Assembly (NCBI RefSeq): GCF_000275845.1
Contig: NW_006766886.1
Span: 169,637-233,636, forward strand
DNA: 64,000 bases
Reading direction: 5' to 3'
From: Dichomitus squalens LYAD-421 SS1
Lineage: Eukaryota > Basidiomycota > Agaricomycetes > Polyporales > Polyporaceae
Shown: in pieces, positions 23,315 through 35,164 of the stretch
Layout of the letters: each line of letters begins with the position of its first letter
Numbering within the stretch: the stretch's first letter is position 1
The notes under the pieces: generated by a model
Seen by the model: the letters and a program-made list of their open reading frames with translations, nothing else
Database searches by the model: none
Told to the model about the DNA's origin: nothing
Made by a program: the position numbers and the translations under genes

Positions 23315-25472
23315 ATGTGGCTGCTACATACGACGACACTCGAGCTGCGTGAGTTCTCTGATCCGACACAGGTTCATTATGCGATTCTCTCGCATGTATG
23401 GAACACACAGGGACCTGAAGCCACATATCAGGTGAGAGTTCCAATTCACTCTTGCTTCACGAGATCAGATTCTGAGAGAACCCCAAGGATGTCAAGCAGA
23501 TTCACTCCGCTGTCATCCGCGATCTCGGAGATGACCCGTCGCACGACCACGTCCAAGAATACCTCTCGAGTCGCTCAACCCTACCAAGCAAGATTCGGGA
23601 CTTTGTTGCGGTCGCGCGCTCCAAAGGCTACGAGTACGTCTGGTTAGACACGTGCTGCATCGACAAAACTAGTAGCGCGGAGCTTTCAGAGGCCATTAAC
23701 TCAATGTTCCAGTGGTATGCCCAAGCCTCCGTGTGTTACGTATTCCTGCACGATGTCGATGGCTCCGAGCATCCTGCCGCTCCGAATAGTGCCTTTCGAG
23801 CCAGCCGCTGGTTCACCCGTGGCTGGACCCTGCAAGAGCTCGTGGCTCCCCGATATGTCGCTTTCTTTTCGAGAGACTGGACGCTCCTGGGAACGAAGGA
23901 CAGCTTAGCCAACGTCATCGAGGCAGTGACACATATCAGCACCACGGTTCTTACCCACGGGGTGGCGTTGAACTCCGTCAGCATTGCCGAACGCATGTCC
24001 TGGGCTGCCGAGCGCACAACTACTAGGATTGAGGATAGGGCGTACTCCCTTCTAGGTATCTTTGGCATCCACCTACCTACCATCTATGGCGAAGGACATC
24101 AGTCTTTCATTAGGTTACAGGAGGAGATCCTTCGGCGAATCCCCGATCAGACACTCTTTGCATGGGGACGCGTCTTGCGATGCCCAACAGACGAGTTGCA
24201 TCGCCTCGCTACAGTCCAATTCGAGTCACGTCAAGACAACCCACTCCAGTTGGACGATAGCTGTCTACTAGCCCCTTCGCCGACATACTTCCGCGACTCC
24301 GCTCAGTACTCGCCGCTACCCCTCCGGTCCTTGTCACAGAAGATTGGTTCTCCTCTGGAGATACCTCAGTATACGACGACGAGTTACGGTATCCGCACCA
24401 CGCTACCGATTTGTTTTGTGTCGCTCGGGAATTACGGAGATGGGAGCATGGGCGACGTGCTCATTCTGGCTATACTAGCGTGCTGCAGCTCTGAAGGGGC
24501 TCTGCTGTCGATCATCCTATCTCCCGCAGGCGAACCTGATCAGTACTTCGCTGGCACGGGGGTCCACCAAATCACTTTTGATTCCGCCTTCACCATTCCG
24601 CTCGAAGCCTCTATTCATGACCGCGCTTTCCATCCCCGCATGGTGCTCCTGGATGATCCTTCCTCCTGCGACGCTTCATCGCCAGTCCGATAGAAGTCAG
24701 GACTATATTCATTCTTCATAGCCATATGACTATGCTGCGAGTGCATGAAAAGAAGCGGAGAACTGACGGCTTCCGTTCCGCGGACCGTTGCGAGATCATC
24801 TTACCTCCATGGACGCGTTCGCACCTTCAAGGACTGGGGTTCGAATGCAGCTTCAACGACGACGTCCACCAAGAGCCAGCCTGGGACAGAAGCATCACTT
24901 TCTCGCCGACGAAGGGTTACCATCTCACTTTACTCTGTCCCAAGGTGATACTCCACATCCGCGTGTATCTCTGTCCCCTCATCGATCCGGAGAGTTACGC
25001 GAACCCTTGGGCGCTGCATGTTGTGGTCACTTTGACTACTGCCAGTAGGACGCAAATGGAGCGCTCGGGCATGTCGTCCCGCATTGACATCAGCGATGGC
25101 AGGATTGGAGCTGAAGGATGCGGGCGTCCGGAATGCCACGTCCATCAGTGGGAAGCGGGATCTAAGCTGTTCTACGACATGGTCCGGCTGACGTTCGCTA
25201 ACTGGAGGTCAGTGAGGGGAGGGGCGCGCATGCTCAACACAGGCTCGTCATTTGCCCTTGACATTGAGATCAAAAAAGAAGCAGCCGCCATCCGTGACCC
25301 CTCATCTCCTTCTCCCCATGTGAACATCCCTGCTGCCTCTTCGCCGGCGGGTAACTCAAATGCGGACGCTCTTCGACGCCGCAAGGCGCGTCAAGTCCGC
25401 TTCCTCGAAAGCGTGCGCGTCGAGCTCTATGAACGAGGCTCCGACAAGAAGCCTTCTGCGCCACCTCAATGA
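23315..25472 (+). CDS. HET-domain protein, likely frameshifted
   Basis: Heterokaryon-incompatibility (HET) domain protein, a family linked to non-self recognition and cell death in fungi. Exon 1 (23315-23431) starts MWLLHTTTLELREF and contains YAILSHVWN. After a short intron, exon 2 (from 23479) has the core KGYEYVWLDTCCIDK, ASVCYVFLHDV, SRWFTRGWTLQELVAP, SWAAERTTTRIEDRAYSLLG and IYGEGHQSFIRLQEEI, all hallmark HET blocks. The first frame stops at 24691-24693. A second frame, open from about 24660 (RRFIASPIEVRTIF) to the stop at 25470-25472, continues with plausible C-terminal sequence. A one-base shift near 24660-24690 would join them; an intron is less likely because no suitable donor and acceptor fit. 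With the first stop the protein is about 443 residues. Confidence 0.8.
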
Positions 25473-25910
25473 TCCCAGAGTGAGGTACGTTGCCAAATCA
25501 TCAGGAGTGTATATCATAAGCCAACCATTACTGGAGACGGCCGGAAATGTCAACTAGGAGGTGTAGTCGAGTATAGGCCTGCTTGCAGGACGGAGTGGGT
25601 TCTTGACTAGACATCATGAGATAGTTTGTGGGACAAGTGCAGACTAACACAATGTGGCATCTGTCATCATGCGGACGTGCTCGATAGACGAGTGGGCGAT
25701 GATAGACAAGAATGTTGTATCAAAACGGGAAGAGGTCCTATATGCTGTGGACGAAGTCATATCGCTTGTGACTAAAGGCACGCTGTCATCAGACGAAAGT
25801 GAAACAATGCGTGGATCTGCGCCGTCTACACATTTAACCTACAGTTACACGAGGTCACTATCAGCCGACTCTCTACCTGTACGGCGACGCACTATCCCGT
25901 CACCCGCATC
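25473..25910. other. Convergent intergenic region
   Basis: About 440 bases between the HET gene end and the homogentisate dioxygenase end on the other strand. No gene recognised. Confidence 0.5.
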
Positions 25911-28167
25911 TCATACACGAGCTGGCGTCCCGAGAGGGGGAAGACCGGCAGCCTTGAGGTCGGCGTTGATCTGCTCGATGTGGTTGACGAATTGACCCTT
26001 CAAGTCGTCCCACATCTTCGGTTCGTGCTCTTCACATTCACCGGACGTTGTCAGAATCATGATTGCCCTAAAGATGAGCGAAGAGAATTCTCACCGTGAA
26101 GCTTACCCGTCCGCTTCATGGCGTAGCCGGTGAGGGTGACTTGCATGCTGGTCTCAAACATGAACGCTGCCAGACGTTGAGCTCGAAGCGCAAACTGCGA
26201 TGCGTGGTGATCAAACCCACCCAAAGTGCCTTCATGGATTCTCACGGGCTGAAGATCCACCTCTGTTGCCTTCTTGAACTCGTCATAGGAAACTAAGGCG
26301 GCGTCAGTGGTCAACCGAGCGCTCAAGGTGCTATAATTCACCTCCATGCGGGCAGAAGCTGTTCTCGAAACTGAGACCACCAGGGGCAAATTCGTCGCTA
26401 CGTCCTCCATAATCACCATAGATGAGACCCATGATCTCACTGGCACAGTTCCTGTGGTAGTACTGTGCAATGGTACATCAGCTCCCCTTTTGTAGAGGAA
26501 ATTTGTGTCTCCAAGCGTGCAGGAACGTACAGGAGGACGGAACGTGCCCGTCGCGACATCCCACCTCCCGCTGAAGATGAGGAAGTCCGCAAGGGGTGCA
26601 CCGGGCGTCTTTGACTTCGCCGTCAGCACGCAGAAGATCGAGGGGTCGATATGGTCTTTCTGTATGCTGCCAACGTGCACAAACTTCTCCATGGCGTACT
26701 TGTAAGGAACGTAACTGGATTAGGTCAGACACTGCGAGTAGTGACGTCAGGAAGGCAGCACACTCACTTCCCATGCCATGCTACCACGTCGAATGGGGTG
26801 TGCTCCTGTTTGCACGCGTAGAGCTTGCCTCCGACCCTAAGTCGTATTAGCATGGGTCAGGATGCGTGTATCCTGTTACTTACTTGTAGACAACTGCGAC
26901 ATGCGACCGGAAATCAGAGCGTGCGAACGGGAGTAGTTCATGGTCAACGCACCTTCCCAAGGGGATTGGTCGATGTCGAAGCTCGCGACTGGGCTCTCGA
27001 AGTCTCTGGTGTTCGCGAGGCCGTGCGTGCCAAGGGGTCCCAAATCCGGAAGTTCGAAATGCGATCCAAAGATCTCGAGAATATCTGGACGTCGGTTTGA
27101 GTCTCTCGTGGACAAGAGGCGGAGCGGATACACTTACATCCACGTGAAGGGCCGTCCGGGAAGCCGACCTACAACGAAAGCTCAATTAAGAATTCTTCTA
27201 CTAATCCGGTAGTTCAAGGTACCTTGAACTTCATACCCCGCTGGATGACGACGAGCTCTCCGGGCCTGACCATGAGCCTGCAGCACGCGTAATCATCCAG
27301 GAAGATGCCGGAGATCCGGCGAGCGTACGCACTTTCCGTGCTCCGTCTGAATGTCAAGCCGTCCCTGCTGCGGAAGAACGAGGAAGTCGCCATCACTGTT
27401 GCAAAACGCCCGCTTTCCCATAGATTCGGTTCCTGCAAAGATATGCACCGCGAGACCTTCGCGCAAGGTTGGGTCACCATTACCGGCGACGGTCTTCAGG
27501 CCCTCGACGAAGTCGACTTTGCTCTCGTTAGAGGGAATGTCGAATGGGTACCAAGCAAGCTGCGTAGGGCTGAAGTGAACATTGGGGTTGAGCGGCAAGA
27601 AGCACGATTCGAGCTATCCACACGGGTAAGCGCAAGGATTGTCTGACCGTCCCACGAACGTACGTCTGGGTTGCTAGGAAGTGCAGTGAAACCCTTGTGT
27701 GCGACGGAGGGGCGAATACGATAGAAAAAACTACAACAAATATCAGCAGATAGTCGACGTCATCTTAGCAGCGAACCCTACACAGATTGGTTCTCACGCC
27801 GTGGAGTTACAAACGGAGTTCCGTTCAGCTATATACTTGTTCAGATCATAGCAAGAAACCGGTTCGGTGAACCAGTGTCACTCACAGATTCAGTGTATAG
27901 GTCGTACTTCGCTTTTTGAGGCATGTTCTGCGCATAAGGAAGGGTGCCCGGTCTGAGAGCATGTCGTCAATTGGTGCGTTCCGCTATACATCATAGTAAA
28001 ACGCACATAGCTTCGGAGGCAAAGCGATTACCGAAACCAACTTGGTACTGATAAGGATCTCGCTCGGTTGGGGGAACAGAGAATGCGCTTTGGGCACTTG
28101 CGCCGAAGGTGGACTGCGCGGTACGAAGTCAGGCGATGTTCGTCCGATAGGCATGGGAGACTACCAT
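25911..28167 (-). CDS. hmgA: Homogentisate 1,2-dioxygenase
   Basis: Non-haem iron dioxygenase that opens homogentisate to maleylacetoacetate in phenylalanine/tyrosine breakdown, cytosolic. About ten exons on the minus strand. The start codon at 28165-28167 seems to be an exon of its own: a GT-AG intron follows directly and the next exon begins [15 protein letters not shown] at 28113. Family blocks in order: [150 protein letters not shown] and the terminal [20 protein letters not shown]. The iron-ligand region around [12 protein letters not shown] and HG is intact once the intron after FRPP is placed. Fumarylacetoacetase and maleylacetoacetate isomerase are not beside it. Confidence 0.93.
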
Positions 28168-29163
28168 CTTCGTGGATTAGATGAGGCAAACCGGTCGAAG
28201 TCTGGAGGTATGGGTGGATAGCTGAGGAATTCACAACGGGAGACGATACGGCTTATATCACCTCTTGCCCAGTATTGCGTCCGCATGAATATATCATGCA
28301 GAACGGAATTCCCAATCGGTCTAGTGAACTCGGAGGTGTGCGTGATACATTCGCTGTCCTGGTCGCGGCGCGCCACTGTCTTTCCAGGATGTATATTCTC
28401 ATACAGCTCCTCGATCGACCTATTCCAGTAGGAGCATGGCCAGGCCCCTTACCGACGACCGCGCGCGGGGAGGTCGGGTCTGCTAAACAGGTCGTGACTG
28501 TACCACCTGGTTCTGGCCGCCGTTGCGCAGACAATGGTTGCTTATCAAGAAGTTTGCACCCATAGCCTCACGGTCTTCCGGGCTGCAAGACGGGAGGCAG
28601 TGTCCTAAAGAGGAGAGATGTTCTCAGTATGTATGGTCGCTCCGAAGACGAAGTGGCAGCGAAGCTCTTTACGTGCGACTTCAGCCAACAATCAGCTGAG
28701 TGATCCACGGCCCATCGGGGACAGATCTTCTCAGACGTGAGTGTCTTCTGACTCAAGGGGGTATGTTGATCCTCCCGGCCCAGAGGTGGTCTCGCGAATG
28801 CTGCGTCGCGGTTGCAGTCATAGACCACCATCACAATTCAGTGATAGGTGGATTTTTGTAAGTAAGCAGTAAGTACGGAGGCCGCAAAGGGTCATCAGCG
28901 TCGGGAAGCCAGCTCGGCATCTCCCGGAGTCGCCAGGGACGCACATAGCAACCTCGTCCCGGAACGGTCCGCCGCAACAGATTCGAAACGTTCATTTCCC
29001 ATACTGTTACGGTACGTCATATTATTGCTCTTGATCCGCGTACGAACCTCTGAGAGGCAGAGTCAGAAGAGAATTGTCAGCTTCACGAGTTTGGCACCGT
29101 ACACATTCAAGTCCATTGTGCGTAGAAAGGAGAGGCCTAGCACTAGTGGCAGCAGTCTTTTAT
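28168..29163. other. Intergenic region, upstream of homogentisate dioxygenase
   Basis: About 1 kb containing the promoter of the dioxygenase and the 3' side of the alcohol dehydrogenase. A TATATC-like element lies near 28252-28258, roughly 85 bases before the start. No gene recognised. Confidence 0.45.
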
Positions 29164-30505
29164 CTATGGCAGATCGGGAACAATCACAACTCGGAACCGC
29201 GCAGAAGCGCGATGTTCATAGGCCTCTTGCGACTTGTCGAGGGGGAACTTGCTAACCATGACCCCAACGTCGTGGTCACGAGCAAACTGGAGCATATCCT
29301 CGCTGTCAACCGCGTGACCGCATACCCATCCTCTGATGGACAGCCGCTTTCCGAGCATGGAGACTAGATGGTTGAGAACGTGAGTAGGTTGACTGCGTCA
29401 TGAGATTCCTGTAACTTACGAGGTGAGATGGTTATAGGGGCGTCCTCCAAAGCGAGGAGCAGCAGCGTGCCATCAACAGCGAGACCGGGGAGGAGCCCTT
29501 CGATAACCTTCGCGTTGGGCGCGGTGCACATGATGACTTTCGCGCCTCCAAGCTTTTGCAGCTCCTCTGCCTGGTCGACTTTTGAGCTGTCGATGTACTC
29601 GTGTGCGCCGAGCTCGTGCGCGAGCGCCTTCTTCGATCCGCTCGAGGACAGGGCGACTGTACGGAAACCCATCCGGCGGGCAATCTGGAGAGCGATGTGC
29701 CCGAGGCCACTGCAAACTGGCGTCAAACTCTTATGTTTTGTATTGGACCGCTTGAGGCTCACCCAATACCCTGCACGGCGACGACCTCAGGGGGTGTAAC
29801 GTTCATATGGCGGAGGGAGTCTAACGAGGGCGTCGATGTTAGTACACTTCACTGATATCTGACAATCAGGACTTACTGAATACGGTGATACCAGCGCAGA
29901 GAAGTGGAGCGGCCTCGTAGGGGTCCATGTCCTTGGGAACGCGCACGGCAGCCTCAGTACGCAAGGTCGCGTACTCAGCGTACCCTCCATCCATCGAAAT
30001 ACCTAGGCGGGCGGCCGATAAGCTCACAACGACCCATCGCCTCGGTTTTCGAATGCTACTTACCGTTGATAGCGGCGTTTTCGCAAGTTATGTAGTCGCC
30101 GACGCGGCAGCGCGCGCATTCGTGGCAGTGGCCTCCATGCCAGCCGCCGCCGATGCGGTCGCCAACCTTCCATTTCGTCTCGTTCGGAGGGATCGCGACG
30201 ACGTCGCCGATGATCTCGTGGCCTGGGATTCTCGGGTACTGGATGGGGTAGATTGCCTTTGGGACCTGCTCATCGCTAATCAATCATCGAACGTTGAGGT
30301 GAAATCGGAGCTGTCAGTATATCGTCGTCGGGTCACGCAAGGCAGAGCATCAAACACACCTGCCGCAGACACCGCACGCGATCACTTTGACGACGACTTG
30401 GCCGTCCTTGGGATCCTTCCAGGGGACGGTGATTCTGGACAGTTCGCCCCCCTTCTCAGTGAAGGCGTATGCGGTGTAGGATTCGGGGTGGTTGGACGAC
30501 GTCAT
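29164..30505 (-). CDS. Zinc-dependent alcohol dehydrogenase
   Basis: Medium-chain, zinc-containing alcohol dehydrogenase of about 350 residues, reversible oxidation of alcohols to aldehydes with NAD(P). The protein starts MTSSNHPESYTAYAFTEKGG at 30505. Exon 1 ends in ACGVCG and joins SDEQ, giving the catalytic-zinc cysteine (CGVCGSDE), and GHE follows in RIPGHEIIGDVV. The structural-zinc cysteines lie in HCHECARCRVGDYITC. The Rossmann fold reads GIGGLGHIALQIARRMGF. The C-terminus is RLSIRGWVCGHAVDSEDM and FRVVIVPDLP. Similar enzymes act on aryl, propanol-type or aliphatic alcohols; the substrate cannot be read from sequence. A TATA-like run lies about 100 bases upstream. Confidence 0.9.
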
Positions 30506-31666
30506 GGTTGCTTTGAGTTGAGGAGTATAAGAGTAATACTAGCTGTTGCAGTGAAGAGGACTGGAGCAGATGGTGTAGAAATGAAGTCCACGAGATGCCC
30601 GGGCTTATATACCTATGCCCGAGGTATGTCGTAATACCCTAAGGATCTGCCTACTTCCCACCAGGTCGATGGCTGGCGCGGCGGCGTTTGTATGGGCCCG
30701 CCGACGCGTGCATTTGTGCGAATCCCCCCACCTGGTGGCGACTAGAAGCGGGCAGGAGTAGTAAGCTTGACGTACTGAGAAACACCACTTGGTCAGCTCC
30801 AGGGTACGTACGTTTAGGAGTCACTTCCAATAGTACTCACCTTCAAGGCACATAGAAACATGGTGCCAGTGAGCTTCTCAGACGATTTTGTAGGATTTGC
30901 CCTTGCTCACCGTGGCTGACCGCCGCAAGGTCAGCAGGACGAACAAGCATGACACCGTCTTGCTGCGCCCCCGAAGACGCACGCTTCGCTAGAACGAGCA
31001 ACGCGCCGAACTTGCCAAGGTTGATGGCCACGGCTAGATACGAGAAAACGGAGCGCCTGAAAGAACCAGAGGATGAGCGGTCTTTCCGAGAAGTGTGCAC
31101 CCGGTAAACGACGGCTTGTGCGTCCACAGCAATTGATCCCGAACGTCCGCCTTGACAGCGATTGCAAATCCGCACCTCAGACGGCCACTGTGGTAAGGAA
31201 ATCAGACATATGTAGCCTTTAGTCGAGCACTTGACGGGTGCTGCGCGAAATGGTGACCGACCGACAGGTACAGAATCCAGCTCAAGCATGTCCGACATGT
31301 TCCTATTTCCGTTGTAATGCCGTTGTGTGAAGGCATTCCGTAACGAATTGTTCAACCGTTTCTTGACTATGTTCGCTTGATGTACACGCGGACCGGATAC
31401 CAATCAGTAGCTGTTATCGGTCGACGGTGGATCTACGGTCCAGGGGCAGCTTAGCTTTTGACGCCAGACTGGACGCGCAATGGTCAGCAAGGTTTGGGAT
31501 CCCATTCAACCCCGGCAGACGGCAGTAGCGTTTCAAGTCATAAAAACAATACATCTCACATTTGTCACGTCGTCTATGAAGGTACCCTGCGTGTACAGCT
31601 TTCCTATTACTTCTGCCAAAGCGTATCGTACACCTGCACAAGCACTGAACAGGACGTCTGCCCCAA
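30506..31666. other. Intergenic region
   Basis: About 1.16 kb between two minus-strand enzyme genes. A 186-codon minus-strand frame at 30843-31403 has no recognised domain and no signal or membrane segment; it is left unannotated as a gene. Confidence 0.4.
30605..30611 (-). promoter_or_regulatory. TATA-like box of alcohol dehydrogenase
   Basis: TTATATA on the plus strand (TATATAA on minus) about 100 bases before the start codon at 30505. Position only. Confidence 0.45.
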
Positions 31667-34134
31667 CTACTGCGAGAGCTCCCGAATGCGCTTGATGATG
31701 GCTATCAGAAAGAAAGATCAGCATCACTCGCTTTGATGCGAAGCAGGAAGCTGGCGTACATTGAGGATCGAGCCCTTGGTGAGGGATTTGCTCCGTGAGC
31801 CCACCGCAGCCCTCCTTGTTGCTGCCCATGTAACCGTAGCGAGGGGTAAGGCTACGCTCAAGGAGCCAAGTACCAAACTTGGAACCAAGCTATCATACAA
31901 AAACGTGAGCATTGTGTCTGACGGGGGTGGTATGGGAGCAGTGATACTCACGCCGGTCTTCTGGTTCAATGACTCGACGACAAGGACGAAGGGACTTGCG
32001 CCAATCTTGCGGATGACCTGCTCGTCGACGAGGTTGAGCGTCGGCTTGTTGATCAGACCGACGTCAAGGCCCTCCTGCCTGCAGCGGAGGACGGCGTCCC
32101 ACGAGCGGTAGAGCATGTCGCCGTACGAGACGACGTAGCCGGCGGTGCCCTCGGCGATGATCTCATCCTTGCCCGGGACGAACTCGTAGTTCTCGTCGAA
32201 GTACTTGGAGCCGTCCTCCTTGAGGATCCATGGCACCTTGGAGCGAGTGGAGAAGACGAAGCGGATGCCCTTGTCGAAGAACACGCGCTTAATGACCGCG
32301 ACCATTTGGGCGGCATCCGCGGGGAAGTACAACCACGATTGGGTGTCGGCAAGACCGTTGTCGGCGAAGAATGAGTTGATGCCGAAATGGCAAGTGTTGT
32401 CGGCCATCTCATCGACTTGAGGCATTTGAGTGAGTTCATGTAGGCATATACACGCCACGCATACGCACCTCCTGAGTGCGAGAAATGGCAGAGTACATTG
32501 CAGAAGTTCAGGCGTGCCATCGTAATTTCAGAGACAACCATTTCCAGGAAGGCGGAGAAGGTCGAGAAGACACCATACTTGTCGGCATCGAAACCGAAAC
32601 CGGCCGCAGCGCTGAAGTTGCCACGCTCCATGATACCGGAGGGAACGAAGACTTCAGGGTGCTTCTGGTGGATGACCTTCAAACCGGTCGAGCCCTCGAG
32701 ATCACCTGTAGGCAATGAGTGAAGAGTACTAGCATCAGGTAAGTAGGTTGCACGCACTGTCGATGACCAAGACCTTCTTCGCAGCCTCCTCCTTGGACAG
32801 CTTGTCAAGGACAAGGTTGACGGCCTCACCAAAGACAACACGGTTAGCACCGAGCTCCTTGGAAGAGCCTATATAGAGGTACGGGAACGCGTAAGGCTTA
32901 ATGCTATTCAGTATGTCCGCCCCGAAGCCCTCAGGGTAACCGCGTTTCTCGAAGTACTTCAGTGCGCCCTTTACGGGGATGACATCGTGGCCATGAGGGC
33001 TACCCTCAATGTCAGGAACGCCAGGAGCCATCTTCCGCTTGGATATGACTGCAAAGATTGTGTGAGCGGAGGCTGTTGTTTGTGGACGAATTCGTGCTTA
33101 CTAGCAGCAGGACCCTGATGTTGGATAATCTCTACAAGACCAGACCAGAGCTCGTCGACATCCTCTCCGTTGACGGTGATGACCTTGAGGCCATGACCAG
33201 CAAGAGTCTTGCCAATATCGTAGCCCTTCAAGTACTCAGACGGGTGGCCAGCGATGGTTACATCGTTGTCGTCAATGAGCAGCTTGACGTTAAGGTTCTG
33301 TGCGACGGCCAGACGGGCAGCCTCAGCATCGTTGCCCTCCTGTTCAGTCATCCAAGTGCGTGAGAAGATGCGTGCGAGAAAGGCACAGATCAGTGCGTAC
33401 TTGCTGGGAACCGTCGGATCCGAGGAGGAACACGGTCTTGTCGCGATTGGCCAGGGCAACGCCATTCACGAACGGCCAGACATGGCCAAGACGGCCGGAC
33501 GAAAACTTCACACCAGGGGTGAGGCCAAGCTCCGGGTGTCCGGGGAGCTTCGAGTTGGCCTCACGGTAGTGAAGGAGGTGCTCCCAAGGGAGATGGCCCT
33601 CGAGCGCGGAAACAAGGTACTGGGTCGCGACACGGTGACCTGCGTGCACAAGAGTGGTACGATGCCGAATCCCAATTGGTCAAAGCGCAGTTTAGGGTTT
33701 GCCTGAAAGAAGGACTCACCGGCCTCATCGAAGAGGATAGGGACGTACTTGTCCGAGGTGTTGAACAGAGCAAGAAGCAAGTTCACCTCGGGTACAGTGT
33801 CGAAGGCACCACCTGACGAGTGGGATGGTCAAAGACGCGTCTGGGCACTACAAGGATGCTTGCATGCGTACCAGTGTGCCCGCTCACGCCGCGTGCTGCA
33901 CCAGTCGCGGTGAAGAGCACGATCGCATCGCGCATAAGCTGAATGTTGTGTTTCAATGCAGACTTTTGTTCGGCAGTCAGTTTGGGGGACGACGGATCAA
34001 GCTGCAACCTGGGTGTTAAGCGAAATGGATAGATTACCGTCAGGAATGAGAGATGACTTTGTCAAGTCTACAGTGTCCACGCACTTCTGCAGCTTGCTCA
34101 TATCTAGCGGGAACTTGGCGTTCGAGAGCGACAT
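31667..34134 (-). CDS. Transketolase-family thiamine diphosphate enzyme
   Basis: Thiamine-diphosphate enzyme of the transketolase superfamily, from a fungal subfamily distinct from the canonical pentose-phosphate transketolase. It starts MSLSNAKFPLDMSKLQK at 34134 and has about nine exons. Blocks in order: LTAEQKSALKHNIQLMRDA, GVSGHTGG, HRVATQYLVSALEGHLPWE, GRLGHVWPFVNG, then the ThDP motif region LLGSDGSQQEGNDAEAARLA with LLIDDND. The pyrimidine-binding domain holds FVPSGIMERGNFSAAAGFGF and FSTFSAFLEMVVSE. The C-terminal domain has VVSYGDMLYRSWDAVLR and SNKEGCGGLTEQIPHQGLDP, with a last small exon encoding SIIKRIRELSQ. The glutamate and aspartate expected for cofactor use appear present. Substrate unknown. 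Divergent from the oxalate decarboxylase. Confidence 0.85.
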
Positions 34135-35164
34135 ATTTGCGATCGTCGAACAAATGTGCGTAAGAGATGAAGGAAAGGCGAGTCGTTGGGAGAAGCCGAA
34201 AGAGCTGATCCCAGACGAGATAAACGCAGCTTAGCGCCCAGTCTCCCCAACGGGTGACGTCTTCTTTCTCACCGCAATCTCGGCCCGGGCCATCCTTCTC
34301 GCGGCCCCGGACGCCGTCCGCTCTCCTCTGTCCTCTCACAGCCTCCGATTCCTCAACACTCTTTTCTATCGCAGCCCGCCACCCTCCACACAATCGGTGC
34401 GAAGCCAGGTATATATTGAATGATCCTTGCCTTCTGTGGCCCAACCGGAACAGGATCTCTGTGAAGCCGGACTTCAACTCGACACAGTCCCGTGTCTCCA
34501 TCTACCCATTCCTGCGGTTCATGAGTCGTTATGCTTCCCACATGAAGATGTCGTCCCAACAACAACCCTGACTGATTGTGAATTTCAGACTGACGAGGAT
34601 CGGTATGCATCCCCAAGGTCATTACTCGATCCGCACGTGTAGCTTCAAGTCGGAGCGCCGTCATGCTGCTATACACAGAAGGACCCGTACTGAAACATGG
34701 CGTCCACAGGGATCAGAGTATTCTTTCCCACAGGCTTTCATATGAGATATCTGTTCTTAGTCCTCCCTTTACGAACGATGGTCAACCTGCTGTGACATCT
34801 CAGCACTCTATCTATCACAACCCGCCAACGCGTCGACTCAGCCTTACGGTCAGTGTCGCATGCCTTCTATGGTCAAAAGCTACACTCCAAAGGAAGTCGG
34901 ACCGCGGCGGACTTGTGTTCGCCGCGGTCCAGGTGCTTGTCATCCGTTGTCCGAGCCATGATCCAATACAGGGTCGGACACCTTTGTGTCTAATCAGTGT
35001 CAGCCCTCGATTGCGGAGTGTCAGCCAGCATGCTACTTATACAATTGCATGGCTGGAAGCATGGTTTCTTCAGTTCGCTTTCTCCAGGACTCCCACCTCG
35101 CCTTCCCCACCCGCCCCAGGACTTGTCTCGCCCCGATTTCGACGCTCGATAACTCAAATCCAAG
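34135..35164. promoter_or_regulatory. Divergent promoter region, transketolase-like / oxalate decarboxylase
   Basis: About 1 kb between two diverging start codons. It contains a perfect 11-bp inverted repeat at 34899-34930 and CTCC-rich tracts before the decarboxylase ATG. No gene recognised. Shared regulation is inference from layout only. Confidence 0.5.
34899..34930. repeat. Perfect inverted repeat with CGG triplets
   Basis: Arms GGACCGCGGCG (34899-34909) and CGCCGCGGTCC (34920-34930) are exact reverse complements around a 10-base spacer. CGG/CCG triplets in opposite orientation are what fungal Zn2Cys6 activators bind, so an operator is plausible; it could also form an RNA hairpin. Confidence 0.7.

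Noticed and set aside
26290..26545. Apparent replacement of conserved residues after FRPP in homogentisate dioxygenase
   Set aside because: The unbroken frame reads through introns. With splicing at GTACGT and at TTGCACAG the expected [12 protein letters not shown] sequence appears in full.
30843..31403. 186-codon minus-strand open frame between two enzyme genes
   Set aside because: No recognised domain or signal and no supporting promoter or exon structure; could be a real orphan gene but cannot be supported from sequence alone.
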